Shown in pieces: positions 33,231-42,119 of a stretch of DNA of 64,000 nt. How positions within the stretch are numbered: position 1 is the stretch's first letter; each line of letters opens with the position of its first letter. The DNA is from Treponema sp. (GTDB taxonomy: Bacteria > Spirochaetota > Spirochaetia > Treponematales > Treponemataceae). Under the pieces are notes generated by a model. It was given only the letters and a program-made list of their open reading frames with translations, was not told the origin of the DNA and made no database searches. The translations under genes and the position numbers were made by a program. The stretch lies in NCBI GenBank assembly GCA_024402475.1, contig JAKSTQ010000002.1, positions 62,001 through 126,000 of the forward strand. Reading direction: 5' to 3'.

Positions 33231-33977
33231 ATGAAGATGCTCGAAAATAAAAAAGCACTTATCACAGGTTCAAGCCGCGGTATCGGTAAGAAAATCGTTG
33301 AAGTATTCCTTGCAAACGGATGTGAAGTTTGGGGACTTTGTACAAAACCAAGTGCAGCAAAAGAAGAACTTGAAAAGATTGCTGCAGACAATGGTGTAGC
33401 ATTCCATGAAATTTATGCAAATGCCGGAAACGCTGATGAACTTCGTGAAGTAGCTAAAAAGGCTCTCGAAGAAGCAGGCGGATTTGACGTACTGGTAAAC
33501 AATGCTGGTATTACACGTGACGGACTTAACTTCCATATGTCAATGGAAAACTGGCAGGATGTAATTAACGTAAACCTTACATCAGTATTCGTTCTTTGTC
33601 AGCTTATCTCTTACGATATGATTCACAAGAAGAAGGGTTCAATCATCAACATGACAAGTATTTCTGGTGTTCACGGAGAAGCTGGTCAGGTTAACTATTC
33701 TTCTTCAAAAGCTGGTATGATCGGTCTTACAAAAGCTCTTTCTAAAGAAGTTGGTAAACGTGGTGTTCGCGTTAATGCAGTAGCACCTGGATTTATTGAT
33801 ACAGAAATGACACAGGCTGTTGATGAAAAGATCCGTGAAGCTTGGGTAAACATGATTCCTCTTCACCGTGCTGGTTCAACAGAAGAAGTTGCAAACGTTA
33901 CATTGTTCCTTGCAAGTGACATGTCTAAATATGTTACAGGTCAGGTTATCGGTGTTGACGGTGGTATGGGAGCTTAA
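33231..33977 (+). CDS. fabG: 3-oxoacyl-ACP reductase
   Basis: This is an NADPH-dependent short-chain reductase of 248 residues for the first reduction of the fatty acid cycle. TGSSRGIGK is the cofactor loop, VNNAGITRDGL the NNAG motif, and the catalytic set is Ser in NMTSISG with Tyr and Lys in NYSSSKAG. PGFIDTEMT near the end is typical of FabG. AGGAG precedes the ATG. Its stop touches the fabF start region. Confidence 0.96.
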   Translation: MKMLENKKALITGSSRGIGKKIVEVFLANGCEVWGLCTKPSAAKEELEKIAADNGVAFHEIYANAGNADELREVAKKALEEAGGFDVLVNNAGITRDGLNFHMSMENWQDVINVNLTSVFVLCQLISYDMIHKKKGSIINMTSISGVHGEAGQVNYSSSKAGMIGLTKALSKEVGKRGVRVNAVAPGFIDTEMTQAVDEKIREAWVNMIPLHRAGSTEEVANVTLFLASDMSKYVTGQVIGVDGGMGA

Positions 33978-33979
33978 TG

Positions 33980-35227
33980 ATGAGAAGAGTAGTAGTAACA
34001 GGTCTTGGATGTGTTTCTCCAGTAGGAAACTCAGTAGACGAAACATGGGCAGCTGTAAAAGCTGGTAAATCTGGTATTGCCATGACAACACGTTATGACA
34101 ACACACCTTTCAAAGTAAAATACTGTGCTGAAGTAAAGAACTTCAAGGCAGATGATTATATGGACAGCGCTGCAGCCCGCAAAATGGCTCCATACGCTCA
34201 GTACGCAGTAGCTGCTGCAAAAATGGCTCTTGATGATTCTGGCCTTATGGGTAAACAGGAAATTCTTGACAACACAGCAGTTTACCTCGGTGTAGGAATT
34301 GGTGGTCTTGATGTTACAGAAAACAGCATGAAGTCTTACTTTGAATCAAACTACACACGCGTTCCTCCAATGACAATTCCTGAACTCATTCCAAATGAAG
34401 GTGCAGGTAACATCGCTCTTCTTTTTGGTCTTCATGGAGCAACACATACAATCGCAACTGCATGTGCTTCTGGTACAGATGCAATCGGTGATGCACTTGA
34501 TGTAATTCGCGGCGGACGTTACGACGTAATTCTTGCTGGTGGCGCAGAAAGCACAATCTGTGGTTTCGGTAACCTTTCGTTCACAGTACTTCATGCACTT
34601 TCTTCTAAATGGACAGATGATCCTACAAAAGCTTGCCGTCCATTCGATAAAGACCGTGACGGATTTATCATGGGTGAAGGTTCAACAATTCTCGTTCTCG
34701 AAGAATATGAACACGCAAAAGCTCGTGGTGCAAAAATCTATGCTGAACTTGCAGGTTACGGTTCTTCTTCTGACGGTTATCACCTTACAGCTCCAAACCC
34801 AGACGGAATCTGCGGTGCAAAAGCTATGACAATGGCAATGAAAGATGCCGGCGTTAAACCTGAAGAAGTAACATATTACAACGCACACGGAACTTCTACA
34901 AAGCTCAACGATTCAGGTGAAACAAAAATGCTTCACATTGCATTCGGTGATGCTGCAAAAGGACTTCATGTATCTTCTACAAAATCAATGACAGGTCACT
35001 GTCTTGGTAATGCAGGTTCACTTGAAGCACTTATGTGTGTTAAAGCAATTCAGGACAGCTACGTTCCAGCTACAATCAACCTTGATAATCCTGATGTTGA
35101 AGGCGGATGTGACCTTGACTACACACCTAACAAGGGTATCGACATGCCGGTAAATGTTGCAATGAGCGGTAACTTTGGTTTCGGTGGTCATAACGGTATC
35201 GTTGTATTCAAGAAGGTAGAAGGCTAA
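33980..35227 (+). CDS. fabF: 3-oxoacyl-ACP synthase II (first copy)
   Basis: This condensing enzyme adds malonyl-ACP to a growing acyl chain. The Cys is in TACASGTDA and the two His are in YNAHGTSTKLND and STKSMTGHCLGNAG. Two adjacent ATGs exist. I prefer the second (33980), 7 nt after GGGAG, since it gives MRRVVVTGLGCVSP like the paralogue; the other is 33977. The GHCLGNAG motif departs from the usual GHxxGAAG kept in the second FabF of this window, hinting at a different chain-length preference. Confidence 0.94.
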   Translation: MRRVVVTGLGCVSPVGNSVDETWAAVKAGKSGIAMTTRYDNTPFKVKYCAEVKNFKADDYMDSAAARKMAPYAQYAVAAAKMALDDSGLMGKQEILDNTAVYLGVGIGGLDVTENSMKSYFESNYTRVPPMTIPELIPNEGAGNIALLFGLHGATHTIATACASGTDAIGDALDVIRGGRYDVILAGGAESTICGFGNLSFTVLHALSSKWTDDPTKACRPFDKDRDGFIMGEGSTILVLEEYEHAKARGAKIYAELAGYGSSSDGYHLTAPNPDGICGAKAMTMAMKDAGVKPEEVTYYNAHGTSTKLNDSGETKMLHIAFGDAAKGLHVSSTKSMTGHCLGNAGSLEALMCVKAIQDSYVPATINLDNPDVEGGCDLDYTPNKGIDMPVNVAMSGNFGFGGHNGIVVFKKVEG

Positions 35228-35228
35228 T

Positions 35229-35660
35229 ATGTCAGTAACAACAGATATTAAATCTTTGATTCCACATCGTGAACCATTCCTCTTTGTTGATGAAATTATC
35301 AGCTGTGATGACAATGGTAGCGTAAGTGAACATACATTTACAGAAAACGAAGTGTTCTTTAAGGGACACTTTCCTGAATATCCTGTAGTTCCAGGTGTTA
35401 TCCTTTGTGAAACAATGGCACAGGCTGGTGGAGCTGCCCTCAGTTATCAGAAGAAATTCGAAGAAGGATCTTTGTTCTTCTTTGCAACTCTTGATAAGGT
35501 TAAGTTCCGCAATCAGGTTCGTCCTGGTGACAAAGTACGCATGGAAATCACAAACCTTCGTGTAAGTCCAAAAATGATCAAACAGGCCGGAAAAGCTTAT
35601 GTAGGAGACACTCTCTGTGCAGAAGCTGAATGGATGGCTTTGGTTGGTAAAGCTAACTAA
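35229..35660 (+). CDS. fabZ: 3-hydroxyacyl-ACP dehydratase
   Basis: FabZ removes water from 3-hydroxyacyl-ACP. Its hot-dog fold of 143 residues has IPHREPFLFVDEI at the start and GHFPEYPVVPGVILCE with the catalytic His and Glu. It begins 1 nt after the fabF stop and ends the cluster, which lacks an enoyl reductase. That step is supplied by fabV at 53043. Confidence 0.95.
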   Translation: MSVTTDIKSLIPHREPFLFVDEIISCDDNGSVSEHTFTENEVFFKGHFPEYPVVPGVILCETMAQAGGAALSYQKKFEEGSLFFFATLDKVKFRNQVRPGDKVRMEITNLRVSPKMIKQAGKAYVGDTLCAEAEWMALVGKAN

Positions 35661-35710
35661 GATTTATACAATCTGCTGATCTTACAGTTCTGGATTTTCA
35701 GTGGAACAGA

Positions 35711-35760
35711 AGGCCGTCCGGGTAATGAAGTGAATTCAAAACCCGGACGGCCCTTTTTTT
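35711..35760 (+). terminator. Terminator of the fab operon
   Basis: AGGCCGTCCGGG pairs with CCCGGACGGCC around a 19-nt loop, followed by CTTTTTTT. This is one of the strongest stems in the window. Confidence 0.92.
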
Positions 35761-35807
35761 GCTTTTAGAAATTTGCATAAATAAATTCCCAAAAAATAAA
35801 AGAGTCA

Positions 35808-35816
35808 TGCTATAAT
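35808..35816 (+). promoter_or_regulatory. Extended -10, leaderless type, of the EAL gene
   Basis: TG-C-TATAAT is a perfect extended -10. The ATG at 35825 begins 8 nt after the hexamer, at the expected transcription start. No ribosome site fits in between. Confidence 0.6.
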
Positions 35817-35824
35817 ATCGTTGT

Positions 35825-37198
35825 ATGGGCGAAAACAAAACTCTTGGGTTAAAAACTCACTCTCACTGGGATGGTCAGAATATTGACCAGGTGTCTAAGG
35901 ATGAACTTTACTTCAGACTTTATCATGATGTAATTACCGGTTATTACAACTGGAATCACATGTGGAAATGCCTTGATAAGCGTTTGCGTCCTGATGATTT
36001 TAGATACTGTTTTGTTCACTTTGATATTAAAGATACCCGTATCGTCAATAAAACATACGGCCATGATGCAACCAATAACCTTCTGATTGCTGTCTGCGAT
36101 AAAATGGAAGAATGCAAAAAAGAAGGCTGGGTTTACGAAGCAGCCCGTTGTGACAATGATAACTTTGCCATGATGATTAAGGTTATGCCGGAACAGGAAA
36201 TCGTTGAAAAACTTAACGGCATGTTTGAATCGATTTCGTTCCTTCCCTGCGATAAAAACTACAGCATCTTTTACAGAGCGGGAGTTGTTACTGCAGAGGA
36301 TGCTCTTCTTTCTGACGACCGTGTTGCAGATTTTGCAAAAATTGCTCAGCGTACAGGAAAAACTTTCAGACAGCATGATGTCAATTTCTATACATCCGAA
36401 ATGTACCGGGATTTCATACATGGCAATGAACTTTTGTCAAACCTTACAGGTGCGCTGGCTGATGATGAATTTGTAGTTTACTTTCAGCCAAAATTTGATT
36501 TAAATACAGAAAAAATTGTGGGAGCAGAAGCTCTTGTCCGCTGGTATTACAAGCACGAAATGATGCTTTGTCCGGCAGATTTTATTCCGATTTTTGAAAG
36601 CAATTCAGTAATCGGTAAGCTTGATAATGTTGTTCTTGATAAAACCTGTCAGGTTCTGGCAGAAATGCGAAACCAGGGACTTGAATTATTCCCTGTGTCT
36701 GTAAACCTTTCAAGATCCTGTGTAAAAGACGATAATCTGATAAAGACAATTTGTGCTACAGTCGATAAATATAATATTCCTCACGAAAAGATTGAGTTTG
36801 AATTGACAGAAACTGCAGCCTATACTGACATTCAGGGAATGTTCCGCGTGTTGAAGGAACTGCGGGATAACGGATTCCCTGTTTCTATGGACGACTTTGG
36901 TACCGGTTATTCTTCGCTGAGCCTTTTAAAGGACATGCCGATGGATACCCTTAAAATAGACAAGAGTTTTATCGACTCGATTACTCACGCCGATTCTGAT
37001 TCCAGGGAAAACCTTTTAGTGCGAGACATTATTTCCATGGCCAAACATCTTGGATTTATCTGTCTTGCTGAAGGTGCTGAAAAACAGGAACAGATTGACT
37101 TTTTGCGAAAGGCTGGCTGTGACAAGGTTCAGGGATACTATTACAGTAAACCGGTTCCTGTTGACCAGTACATCAGTAAAGTTAAGGCTCAGGGATAA
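35825..37198 (+). CDS. c-di-GMP phosphodiesterase (EAL) with degenerate GGDEF
   Basis: The 457-residue cytoplasmic protein has an N-terminal GGDEF-like domain whose signature reads CDNDN (109-113), so it should not make c-di-GMP. The EAL domain (about 205-455) is complete. EALVRW has Glu235, VNLSR the Asn, FELTETAAY the Glu, and MDDFGTGYSS the Asp pair 356-357. LKIDKSFI has the Lys, LAEGAE the last Glu, and QGYYYSKP the Gln. It should linearise c-di-GMP. The degenerate domain may bind GTP as a regulator, as known for some composite proteins. It lacks a Shine-Dalgarno and appears leaderless. Confidence 0.93.
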   Translation: MGENKTLGLKTHSHWDGQNIDQVSKDELYFRLYHDVITGYYNWNHMWKCLDKRLRPDDFRYCFVHFDIKDTRIVNKTYGHDATNNLLIAVCDKMEECKKEGWVYEAARCDNDNFAMMIKVMPEQEIVEKLNGMFESISFLPCDKNYSIFYRAGVVTAEDALLSDDRVADFAKIAQRTGKTFRQHDVNFYTSEMYRDFIHGNELLSNLTGALADDEFVVYFQPKFDLNTEKIVGAEALVRWYYKHEMMLCPADFIPIFESNSVIGKLDNVVLDKTCQVLAEMRNQGLELFPVSVNLSRSCVKDDNLIKTICATVDKYNIPHEKIEFELTETAAYTDIQGMFRVLKELRDNGFPVSMDDFGTGYSSLSLLKDMPMDTLKIDKSFIDSITHADSDSRENLLVRDIISMAKHLGFICLAEGAEKQEQIDFLRKAGCDKVQGYYYSKPVPVDQYISKVKAQG

Positions 37199-37272
37199 CA
37201 TCCCGTCTGTGTTTTTCACATAATTTATATTTATCTCAAATAAGTAATTTCATTAATGATAATGGAGAAGTT

Positions 37273-38457
37273 ATGAAAAAATTACTGGCGCTTGCCTCTA
37301 TCGTTTTTATTTCAGGTTTTGCTTTTGCACAGAATTCAAAATATTCTGAACTTCTGTCAAAGGCTAAAGACTATGAATCAAAAAATCAGCTTATCTATGC
37401 AATGGGCTATTATTATGATGCTGCTAGAGAAGATCCTTCTCGTGCTAAAGAAGCAGAGGACCGTTTTAATGCAATTGCAGATGCATTCAAAAAAGGAAAG
37501 CCTGGATTAAAAGCTTCATATACAGTTTTTGATACTCAGGCAGAATTTTACAATCAGATTAAAAATGCTGACAAATACTGGACTGAATTTTATCCTCAGG
37601 TATGGAAATATAATTTTGAATTTATCAAAGGACCTGCAAATCTTAAAACTCGTACAGCGACTTATTATGTAAAGGTTGCATTTACGGGGCGTTCAAAAAA
37701 GTTTACTGCAATCATGAAGCCTTTTGTTGACGGACTTCATTCTGCGTGGACACATGACTGGGCTGCAAATATTCCTTATGAATGGCCGCTTAATTCAATT
37801 GTATATGATGAAAGCGAAGGTTATGAAAAAACAGGAATTGCAATTTACAGCGGATTTAAAAGTGTAGAAAATAATTCCAAAAAGAATTCAAAAACCGGCA
37901 AGACAGAATATTCCTATGACTACAAACATCTTCCATATTTTGCTTCGTGGATTATGTTTGAAAATGCACTGACTTATGATTCAAAAAGAAAAAACAGATT
38001 TGACGCATTTACAAAAGAAGGACATGTTTTTGACAGGGAACTTAAAGACGACGTTTATTCCCTTTGTGATTTGACTTTTGATATCTGTAATTCCGACGGG
38101 AAAGTTCTTGTTCCTGTAAAACAGCGAACTCTGGTTAACACCCGCTATTCAACTCTTGAATATGAAAACGTTGAATGGAAAGACTGGCCTGTATATTCCC
38201 TTACAATCAATAATGTTGATGAAGATGCCATGAACGCAATCGACAGCAAAAAGGCACTTGTAAAACTGACAGGCATTTATCTTCAGCACGGAAAACCGGA
38301 AGATGCTGACTTTGATGCAGCAATGGTAAGGGGAAATTACAACAACGGCAGTATTAAAAATCCAAGATTCAAGAAATCCTGCCTTGAAGTAACTTACAGT
38401 CAGCGCATTCTTGATTCAGCAGAAATTGTTGTGGGCAAGATTGAAAAGGCTCAGTGA
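37273..38457 (+). CDS. Exported hypothetical protein
   Basis: The 394-residue protein has a signal peptide cut near GFAFA-QNS. A short TPR-like helical pair follows (AKDYESKNQLIYAMGYYYDAAREDP), then a long mixed region rich in Trp and Tyr with no family I know. The start has GGAG upstream. A terminator follows. It is probably periplasmic. Confidence 0.68.
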   Translation: MKKLLALASIVFISGFAFAQNSKYSELLSKAKDYESKNQLIYAMGYYYDAAREDPSRAKEAEDRFNAIADAFKKGKPGLKASYTVFDTQAEFYNQIKNADKYWTEFYPQVWKYNFEFIKGPANLKTRTATYYVKVAFTGRSKKFTAIMKPFVDGLHSAWTHDWAANIPYEWPLNSIVYDESEGYEKTGIAIYSGFKSVENNSKKNSKTGKTEYSYDYKHLPYFASWIMFENALTYDSKRKNRFDAFTKEGHVFDRELKDDVYSLCDLTFDICNSDGKVLVPVKQRTLVNTRYSTLEYENVEWKDWPVYSLTINNVDEDAMNAIDSKKALVKLTGIYLQHGKPEDADFDAAMVRGNYNNGSIKNPRFKKSCLEVTYSQRILDSAEIVVGKIEKAQ

Positions 38458-38476
38458 TTTTAAGTTGAATTGAAAC

Positions 38477-38515
38477 AAAAAAGGTGAACCTCAAAATTGA
38501 AGTTCACCTTTTTTT
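38477..38515. terminator. Terminator between convergent genes
   Basis: AAAAGGTGAAC / GTTCACCTTTT with a short inner loop, flanked by A and T tracts. It can act for both the exported protein gene and the DoxX-like gene. Confidence 0.8.
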
Positions 38516-38534
38516 ATGCATTTATAAGCTGATG

Positions 38535-38942
38535 TTAGTCTTTAATTGCGAACAATCCGCCAAGAACTACAAGGTGGCTTGCAAATGAATAAAGCCATGG
38601 AAGGAATGCAGCACCGTGAAGGATTCCGCCTTTTCCGAAGAAGTCAGAAAGAACGATTGCAACAATCCATACAATGATAATAATGAATACAAAAAGGCTG
38701 TCGAGTTTTCCGAAAATGTCTCCGAGGAAAAGTTCAAGAAGAAGGAAAATACCAGCAAGAAGTTCAATTACACCAAATGCAATAACAAGAATTTTTTCAA
38801 CATTGCCGTTAAATACTTCTTTAATTGCAGATGCGCCAAAGTCACCGCCGCCCATGAGAGCCCAAACGCCACCAATAGCGAGCATACATCCTAAAGCAAT
38901 CTGAAGAATAAGTCTTCCCAATGAAATTGATTTTTTAGCCAT
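38535..38942 (-). CDS. Four-helix DoxX-like membrane protein
   Basis: The start at 38942 (135 residues, MAKKSISLGRL) has GGAGG upstream; the longer frame from 38981 does not. Four hydrophobic segments with small loops (LILQIALGCMLAIGGVWAL, ILVIAFGVIELLAGIFLL and two more) resemble DoxX/DoxD-type proteins. The family assignment is moderate and the function is unknown. Confidence 0.65.
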   Translation of the reverse strand: MAKKSISLGRLILQIALGCMLAIGGVWALMGGGDFGASAIKEVFNGNVEKILVIAFGVIELLAGIFLLLELFLGDIFGKLDSLFVFIIIIVWIVAIVLSDFFGKGGILHGAAFLPWLYSFASHLVVLGGLFAIKD

Positions 38943-39002
38943 AATAAGCCTCCGAATAATTTTAGTAGTATTAATGGACAAGCCACTAATGCCTTTTATT
39001 TA

Positions 39003-39031
39003 ATTGTTAATCTAAAACTATTGATTGTCAA
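39003..39031 (-). promoter_or_regulatory. Promoter of the DoxX-like gene
   Basis: On the minus strand, TTGACA (39031-39026), 17 nt, AACAAT (39008-39003). An ordinary leader with GGAGG follows. Confidence 0.55.
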
Positions 39032-39100
39032 GTATCAGAATATGAATCGGCGTTTCTGAGGGTATAGAGTTTTATCCTTTATTATTTGGCGAATTTAGTT

Positions 39101-39106
39101 TAAAAT
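39101..39106 (+). promoter_or_regulatory. -10 element, leaderless type, of the phosphatase gene
   Basis: TAAAAT ends 9 nt before the ATG at 39116. No ribosome site and no convincing -35 are seen, so the call is weaker than for the other leaderless candidates. Confidence 0.4.
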
Positions 39107-39115
39107 AAGACAGAT

Positions 39116-41131
39116 ATGATTTTACGCAGACTTTCAGGTTTGGTTTTACTCACTTTAACAATGACACTTTTGTCTTCCTGCTATACGCGAATGCAGGGAA
39201 GGGACAGGGAACGCAAGGTTCTTGATTCGTGGAGCTATTCTATTGATGACGGAATGACTTTCCGCGCATTGCCCATCGAAAAACTGGGAAATCTGCCGGA
39301 TCTGATTCCAGGTAAAGAAGGTTATATAAATCTTCATACGGAATTTACAGTTCCTGCTGCTTTAAGGTATAAAACAATTTCTTTGGCCATGGGACGCATT
39401 ATGCAGGCTGCAGTCCTTAAGGTTAATAATGTTCCGATGGGGCAGGTGGGATTATTTCCGCCAAGGGCTTTTTCAAGCGGAACAAGCGGTAACTTTTTTA
39501 AGATGCCGCCGCAGATGATCAATGTTGATGAAAAAAATACGATTGATATTATTCTTTATGTCTGCGGGTCGGGAGGTATTTCAACCGTTCCTGTTATCTG
39601 TGCAGCAGAAGAAGGCTTTGATATCGTTCAGAAATATACTTTTGTAAATTCAACACTTAATCTTATTCTTGCAGCATTCCTTTTGTTTGCGTCATTTGGA
39701 TTTTTGCTTTTGTTTTCGCAGCACACTAAGGACAGGGAATATCTTTTCTTTGCACTGATGAACATATTCACAATTTTGTATATGTTCCCTTATTTTTACA
39801 GTGAATTTACCTGGCTTGTAGGATTTATGGATTTTTTCATGTTTGAAAAAATCTTTGTAGGCGTGTTTGGATTTGTGCTTGCTTTGCTTGCAGGTTCCTT
39901 TTCTTATGAATTTACAAAAATCAAGACAACCAGAGCTGTTTTTATTGTACGAATGGTTTTATTCGGATTATGTACAGTGGGATGTTTTTTGCTGCCAAAC
40001 CAGGTCGTTTTTTACGAAACCATTGGTTTTCATGTTGTCCTTGTAGGCGTGATATTGTGTCTTCCACTTGTTGATCTTTTAGCCCAGTGGAAAAAGAAAA
40101 AGAAAAGAATCCTTTCTCTGGTTTTGTGTTATTCACCGATGATAACCGGCGGTATTTTGGACATTATTACAAAGGCATTGCTTAAGCTTGGTATGCTTCC
40201 GTATTTTATTATTTATGGATGGGTTGGAAGCGTAATTATTTTTATGATTGTTTTGAGCAGGCGTTATGCAAATGTCCGTAACCGTGTTGAATATTTGAAT
40301 TCAAAACTTGATACTGAAGTTAAGAACAGAACTGAAGAACTGACTGCCGTTAACCGCACTCTTGCCCAGCAGAGTAAGCAGGCCGAACGGGATATGGCTC
40401 TTGCGGTTCAGGTTCAGCAGGCACTTAATGTTTATAATCCGGTTTTTGAAGGCTGGGATGTGTCGGTTTATTTTAAGGCGCTTGAAGGAGTTTCGGGCGA
40501 TTCCTATGACTTTTACAGTAATGGAACAAAGCTGAACGGCATCGGGCTGTATGATGTTTCGGGACGAGGAATTTCTACAGGTCTTGTTTCCATGCTTGTA
40601 AGGACTTCTCTGGGCCAGAGTTTTGAAAAGACTTCTAAAATGGATCTTTGTGATGCCGTTCAGTTTATGAATGACAGCATTATCCGCGTTAAAGGAAATA
40701 TCGAAAATTATCTGACCGGAAATATTTTCAGGATTTCAGGCGAAAATTCCAGTCATCTTGAAATGGTTAATGTGGGTAACCCAAGCCCTGTTTTCCGAAA
40801 AGCAGGAAAGTCAAAAGCAACATTCATCATGGCAGAAAATTCTGCAGATGAACAGGGAATGCTTGGCGTTGCAGGACTTGATATTTCCATCAGGAAAGAA
40901 GAACTTGATGTTGACCAGGGCGATGTTCTTGTTCTTTACACAGACGGTTTTTCTGAAGCAAAAAATATGCACGGCGAAATTTTCGGTAAGGAACGCATGT
41001 TAAAGTCCATTACCTTAAACGGTGGAACTTCAAAAGAAATTCTTGAACAGCTTATGGCAGATTTCAGTAAGTTCACCGGGAACATTCCTCTTGAGGATGA
41101 TGTGACTGTATTAGTTTTGAAAAAGGTTTAA
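39116..41131 (+). CDS. Lipoprotein-type 7TM receptor with SpoIIE/PP2C phosphatase domain
   Basis: The 671-residue protein starts with a signal ending in LLSSC (Cys22). A periplasmic jelly-roll-like domain (about 40-180), seven hydrophobic helices (about 185-405) and a coiled coil (about 410-440) follow. A PP2C-type Ser/Thr phosphatase of the SpoIIE/RsbU class ends the chain, with VSGDSYDF, GLYDVSGRGIS, VLYTDGFSEA and LEDDVTVLVLK carrying the metal-binding Asp residues. This is the 7TM-DISM sensor layout. Such phosphatases usually act on an anti-sigma-factor antagonist, but no partner gene is adjacent. The next gene starts on its stop codon. Confidence 0.88.
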   Translation: MILRRLSGLVLLTLTMTLLSSCYTRMQGRDRERKVLDSWSYSIDDGMTFRALPIEKLGNLPDLIPGKEGYINLHTEFTVPAALRYKTISLAMGRIMQAAVLKVNNVPMGQVGLFPPRAFSSGTSGNFFKMPPQMINVDEKNTIDIILYVCGSGGISTVPVICAAEEGFDIVQKYTFVNSTLNLILAAFLLFASFGFLLLFSQHTKDREYLFFALMNIFTILYMFPYFYSEFTWLVGFMDFFMFEKIFVGVFGFVLALLAGSFSYEFTKIKTTRAVFIVRMVLFGLCTVGCFLLPNQVVFYETIGFHVVLVGVILCLPLVDLLAQWKKKKKRILSLVLCYSPMITGGILDIITKALLKLGMLPYFIIYGWVGSVIIFMIVLSRRYANVRNRVEYLNSKLDTEVKNRTEELTAVNRTLAQQSKQAERDMALAVQVQQALNVYNPVFEGWDVSVYFKALEGVSGDSYDFYSNGTKLNGIGLYDVSGRGISTGLVSMLVRTSLGQSFEKTSKMDLCDAVQFMNDSIIRVKGNIENYLTGNIFRISGENSSHLEMVNVGNPSPVFRKAGKSKATFIMAENSADEQGMLGVAGLDISIRKEELDVDQGDVLVLYTDGFSEAKNMHGEIFGKERMLKSITLNGGTSKEILEQLMADFSKFTGNIPLEDDVTVLVLKKV

Positions 41132-42057
41132 TGATGAAAGATTGTAAGAATTATTTGTTTTTTGATTGTGAATGTGCAAACTGTTTTGACGGAATCGGCA
41201 AGATGTGTTCATTTGGATATGTTCTGACTGATGATGAATTTAATGTCATCGAAACCAAAGATCTTGTAATGAATCCTGAGACTGATTTTGACTGGTATCT
41301 TTTTTCTCCAAAGAACACATGCCAGCTGGCTTATTCAAAGGATTACTTCCGCGCTAATCCTAATTTTGACCATTACTATAAACGCATCCGTGAACTTTTG
41401 ACTGCTGCAAATACTGTGATTTTTGGGTTTGCGGTTGCAAATGATGTGGGCTTTGTGAATAATGCCTGCGAGCGCTATTACCAGAACCTGATTCAGTTCA
41501 AGGCATTTGATATGGCAAAGGCCCTGGAAAAATATTACGGTTCACCTAAAAAGCTTGCAGAGTGGGCCGCTTTTCTTGAATGCGATTTAAGTCAGATCAA
41601 GACTCACAAAAGTCAGGATGATGCAATGATGACAATGTTTACTCTCCGTGAACTTTGTGCAAAACAGAATGTCAGCGTTGATGACCTTATCAGTCAGAAT
41701 AAAGATTTCTTTGCTTCCAGCGAAATTGAAGCCCAGAGGGCAGAAGAACGCCGTTACCGCAAGGAAGTAATGGAAAAAATCAAATATTACTATAATAAAA
41801 AATCCCGTGCTCCGTTGAATAAAAAATGGGCAGGCAAAAATTTTGAACTTCAGAAAAGCTGCTATACTGACATTGACCGTGCATTTAACATCGTAAAACG
41901 CCTGTATGACGGCGGCGCAATGGTATTTGAACGGGTTAAAGGTAAGGGCTGTGTTGTAATTCCAGAAGAAAACCTTACTCCGGAACTTAAGGCAAAATTT
42001 GAAAGTCTTGGCAAGGAAATTGTTTTTGCTGAAGAAGTAGAAAAGATTCGTACATAA
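41131..42057 (+). CDS. DEDDh exonuclease-like protein
   Basis: The 308-residue protein has an N-terminal RNase T/DnaQ-type exonuclease domain. FFDCECAN supplies the first Asp and Glu, AVANDVGFV the middle Asp, and HKSQDDAMMTMF the His and final Asp. A Lys/Arg-rich helical tail follows, ending in a small domain. The substrate may be DNA or RNA. The start overlaps the phosphatase stop (ATGATG; the second ATG is also possible). Confidence 0.8.
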   Translation: MMKDCKNYLFFDCECANCFDGIGKMCSFGYVLTDDEFNVIETKDLVMNPETDFDWYLFSPKNTCQLAYSKDYFRANPNFDHYYKRIRELLTAANTVIFGFAVANDVGFVNNACERYYQNLIQFKAFDMAKALEKYYGSPKKLAEWAAFLECDLSQIKTHKSQDDAMMTMFTLRELCAKQNVSVDDLISQNKDFFASSEIEAQRAEERRYRKEVMEKIKYYYNKKSRAPLNKKWAGKNFELQKSCYTDIDRAFNIVKRLYDGGAMVFERVKGKGCVVIPEENLTPELKAKFESLGKEIVFAEEVEKIRT

Positions 42058-42083
42058 ATGCAGGTACAGAATGTGCGTTGAGG

Positions 42084-42112
42084 TTGAATGGAACGCCAGT
42101 TTCTTCTATAAT
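42084..42112 (+). promoter_or_regulatory. purL promoter, leaderless type
   Basis: TTGAAT (42084-42089), exactly 17 nt, TATAAT (42107-42112). The purL ATG at 42120 starts 7 nt later, at the predicted transcription start. Confidence 0.75.
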
Positions 42113-42119
42113 AGAACGC

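Noticed and set aside
37147-37154. AACCGGTT inside the EAL gene as another LacI-type operator
   Set aside because: Only the 8-bp core matches and the flanks are not palindromic. It lies deep in coding sequence with no promoter nearby.
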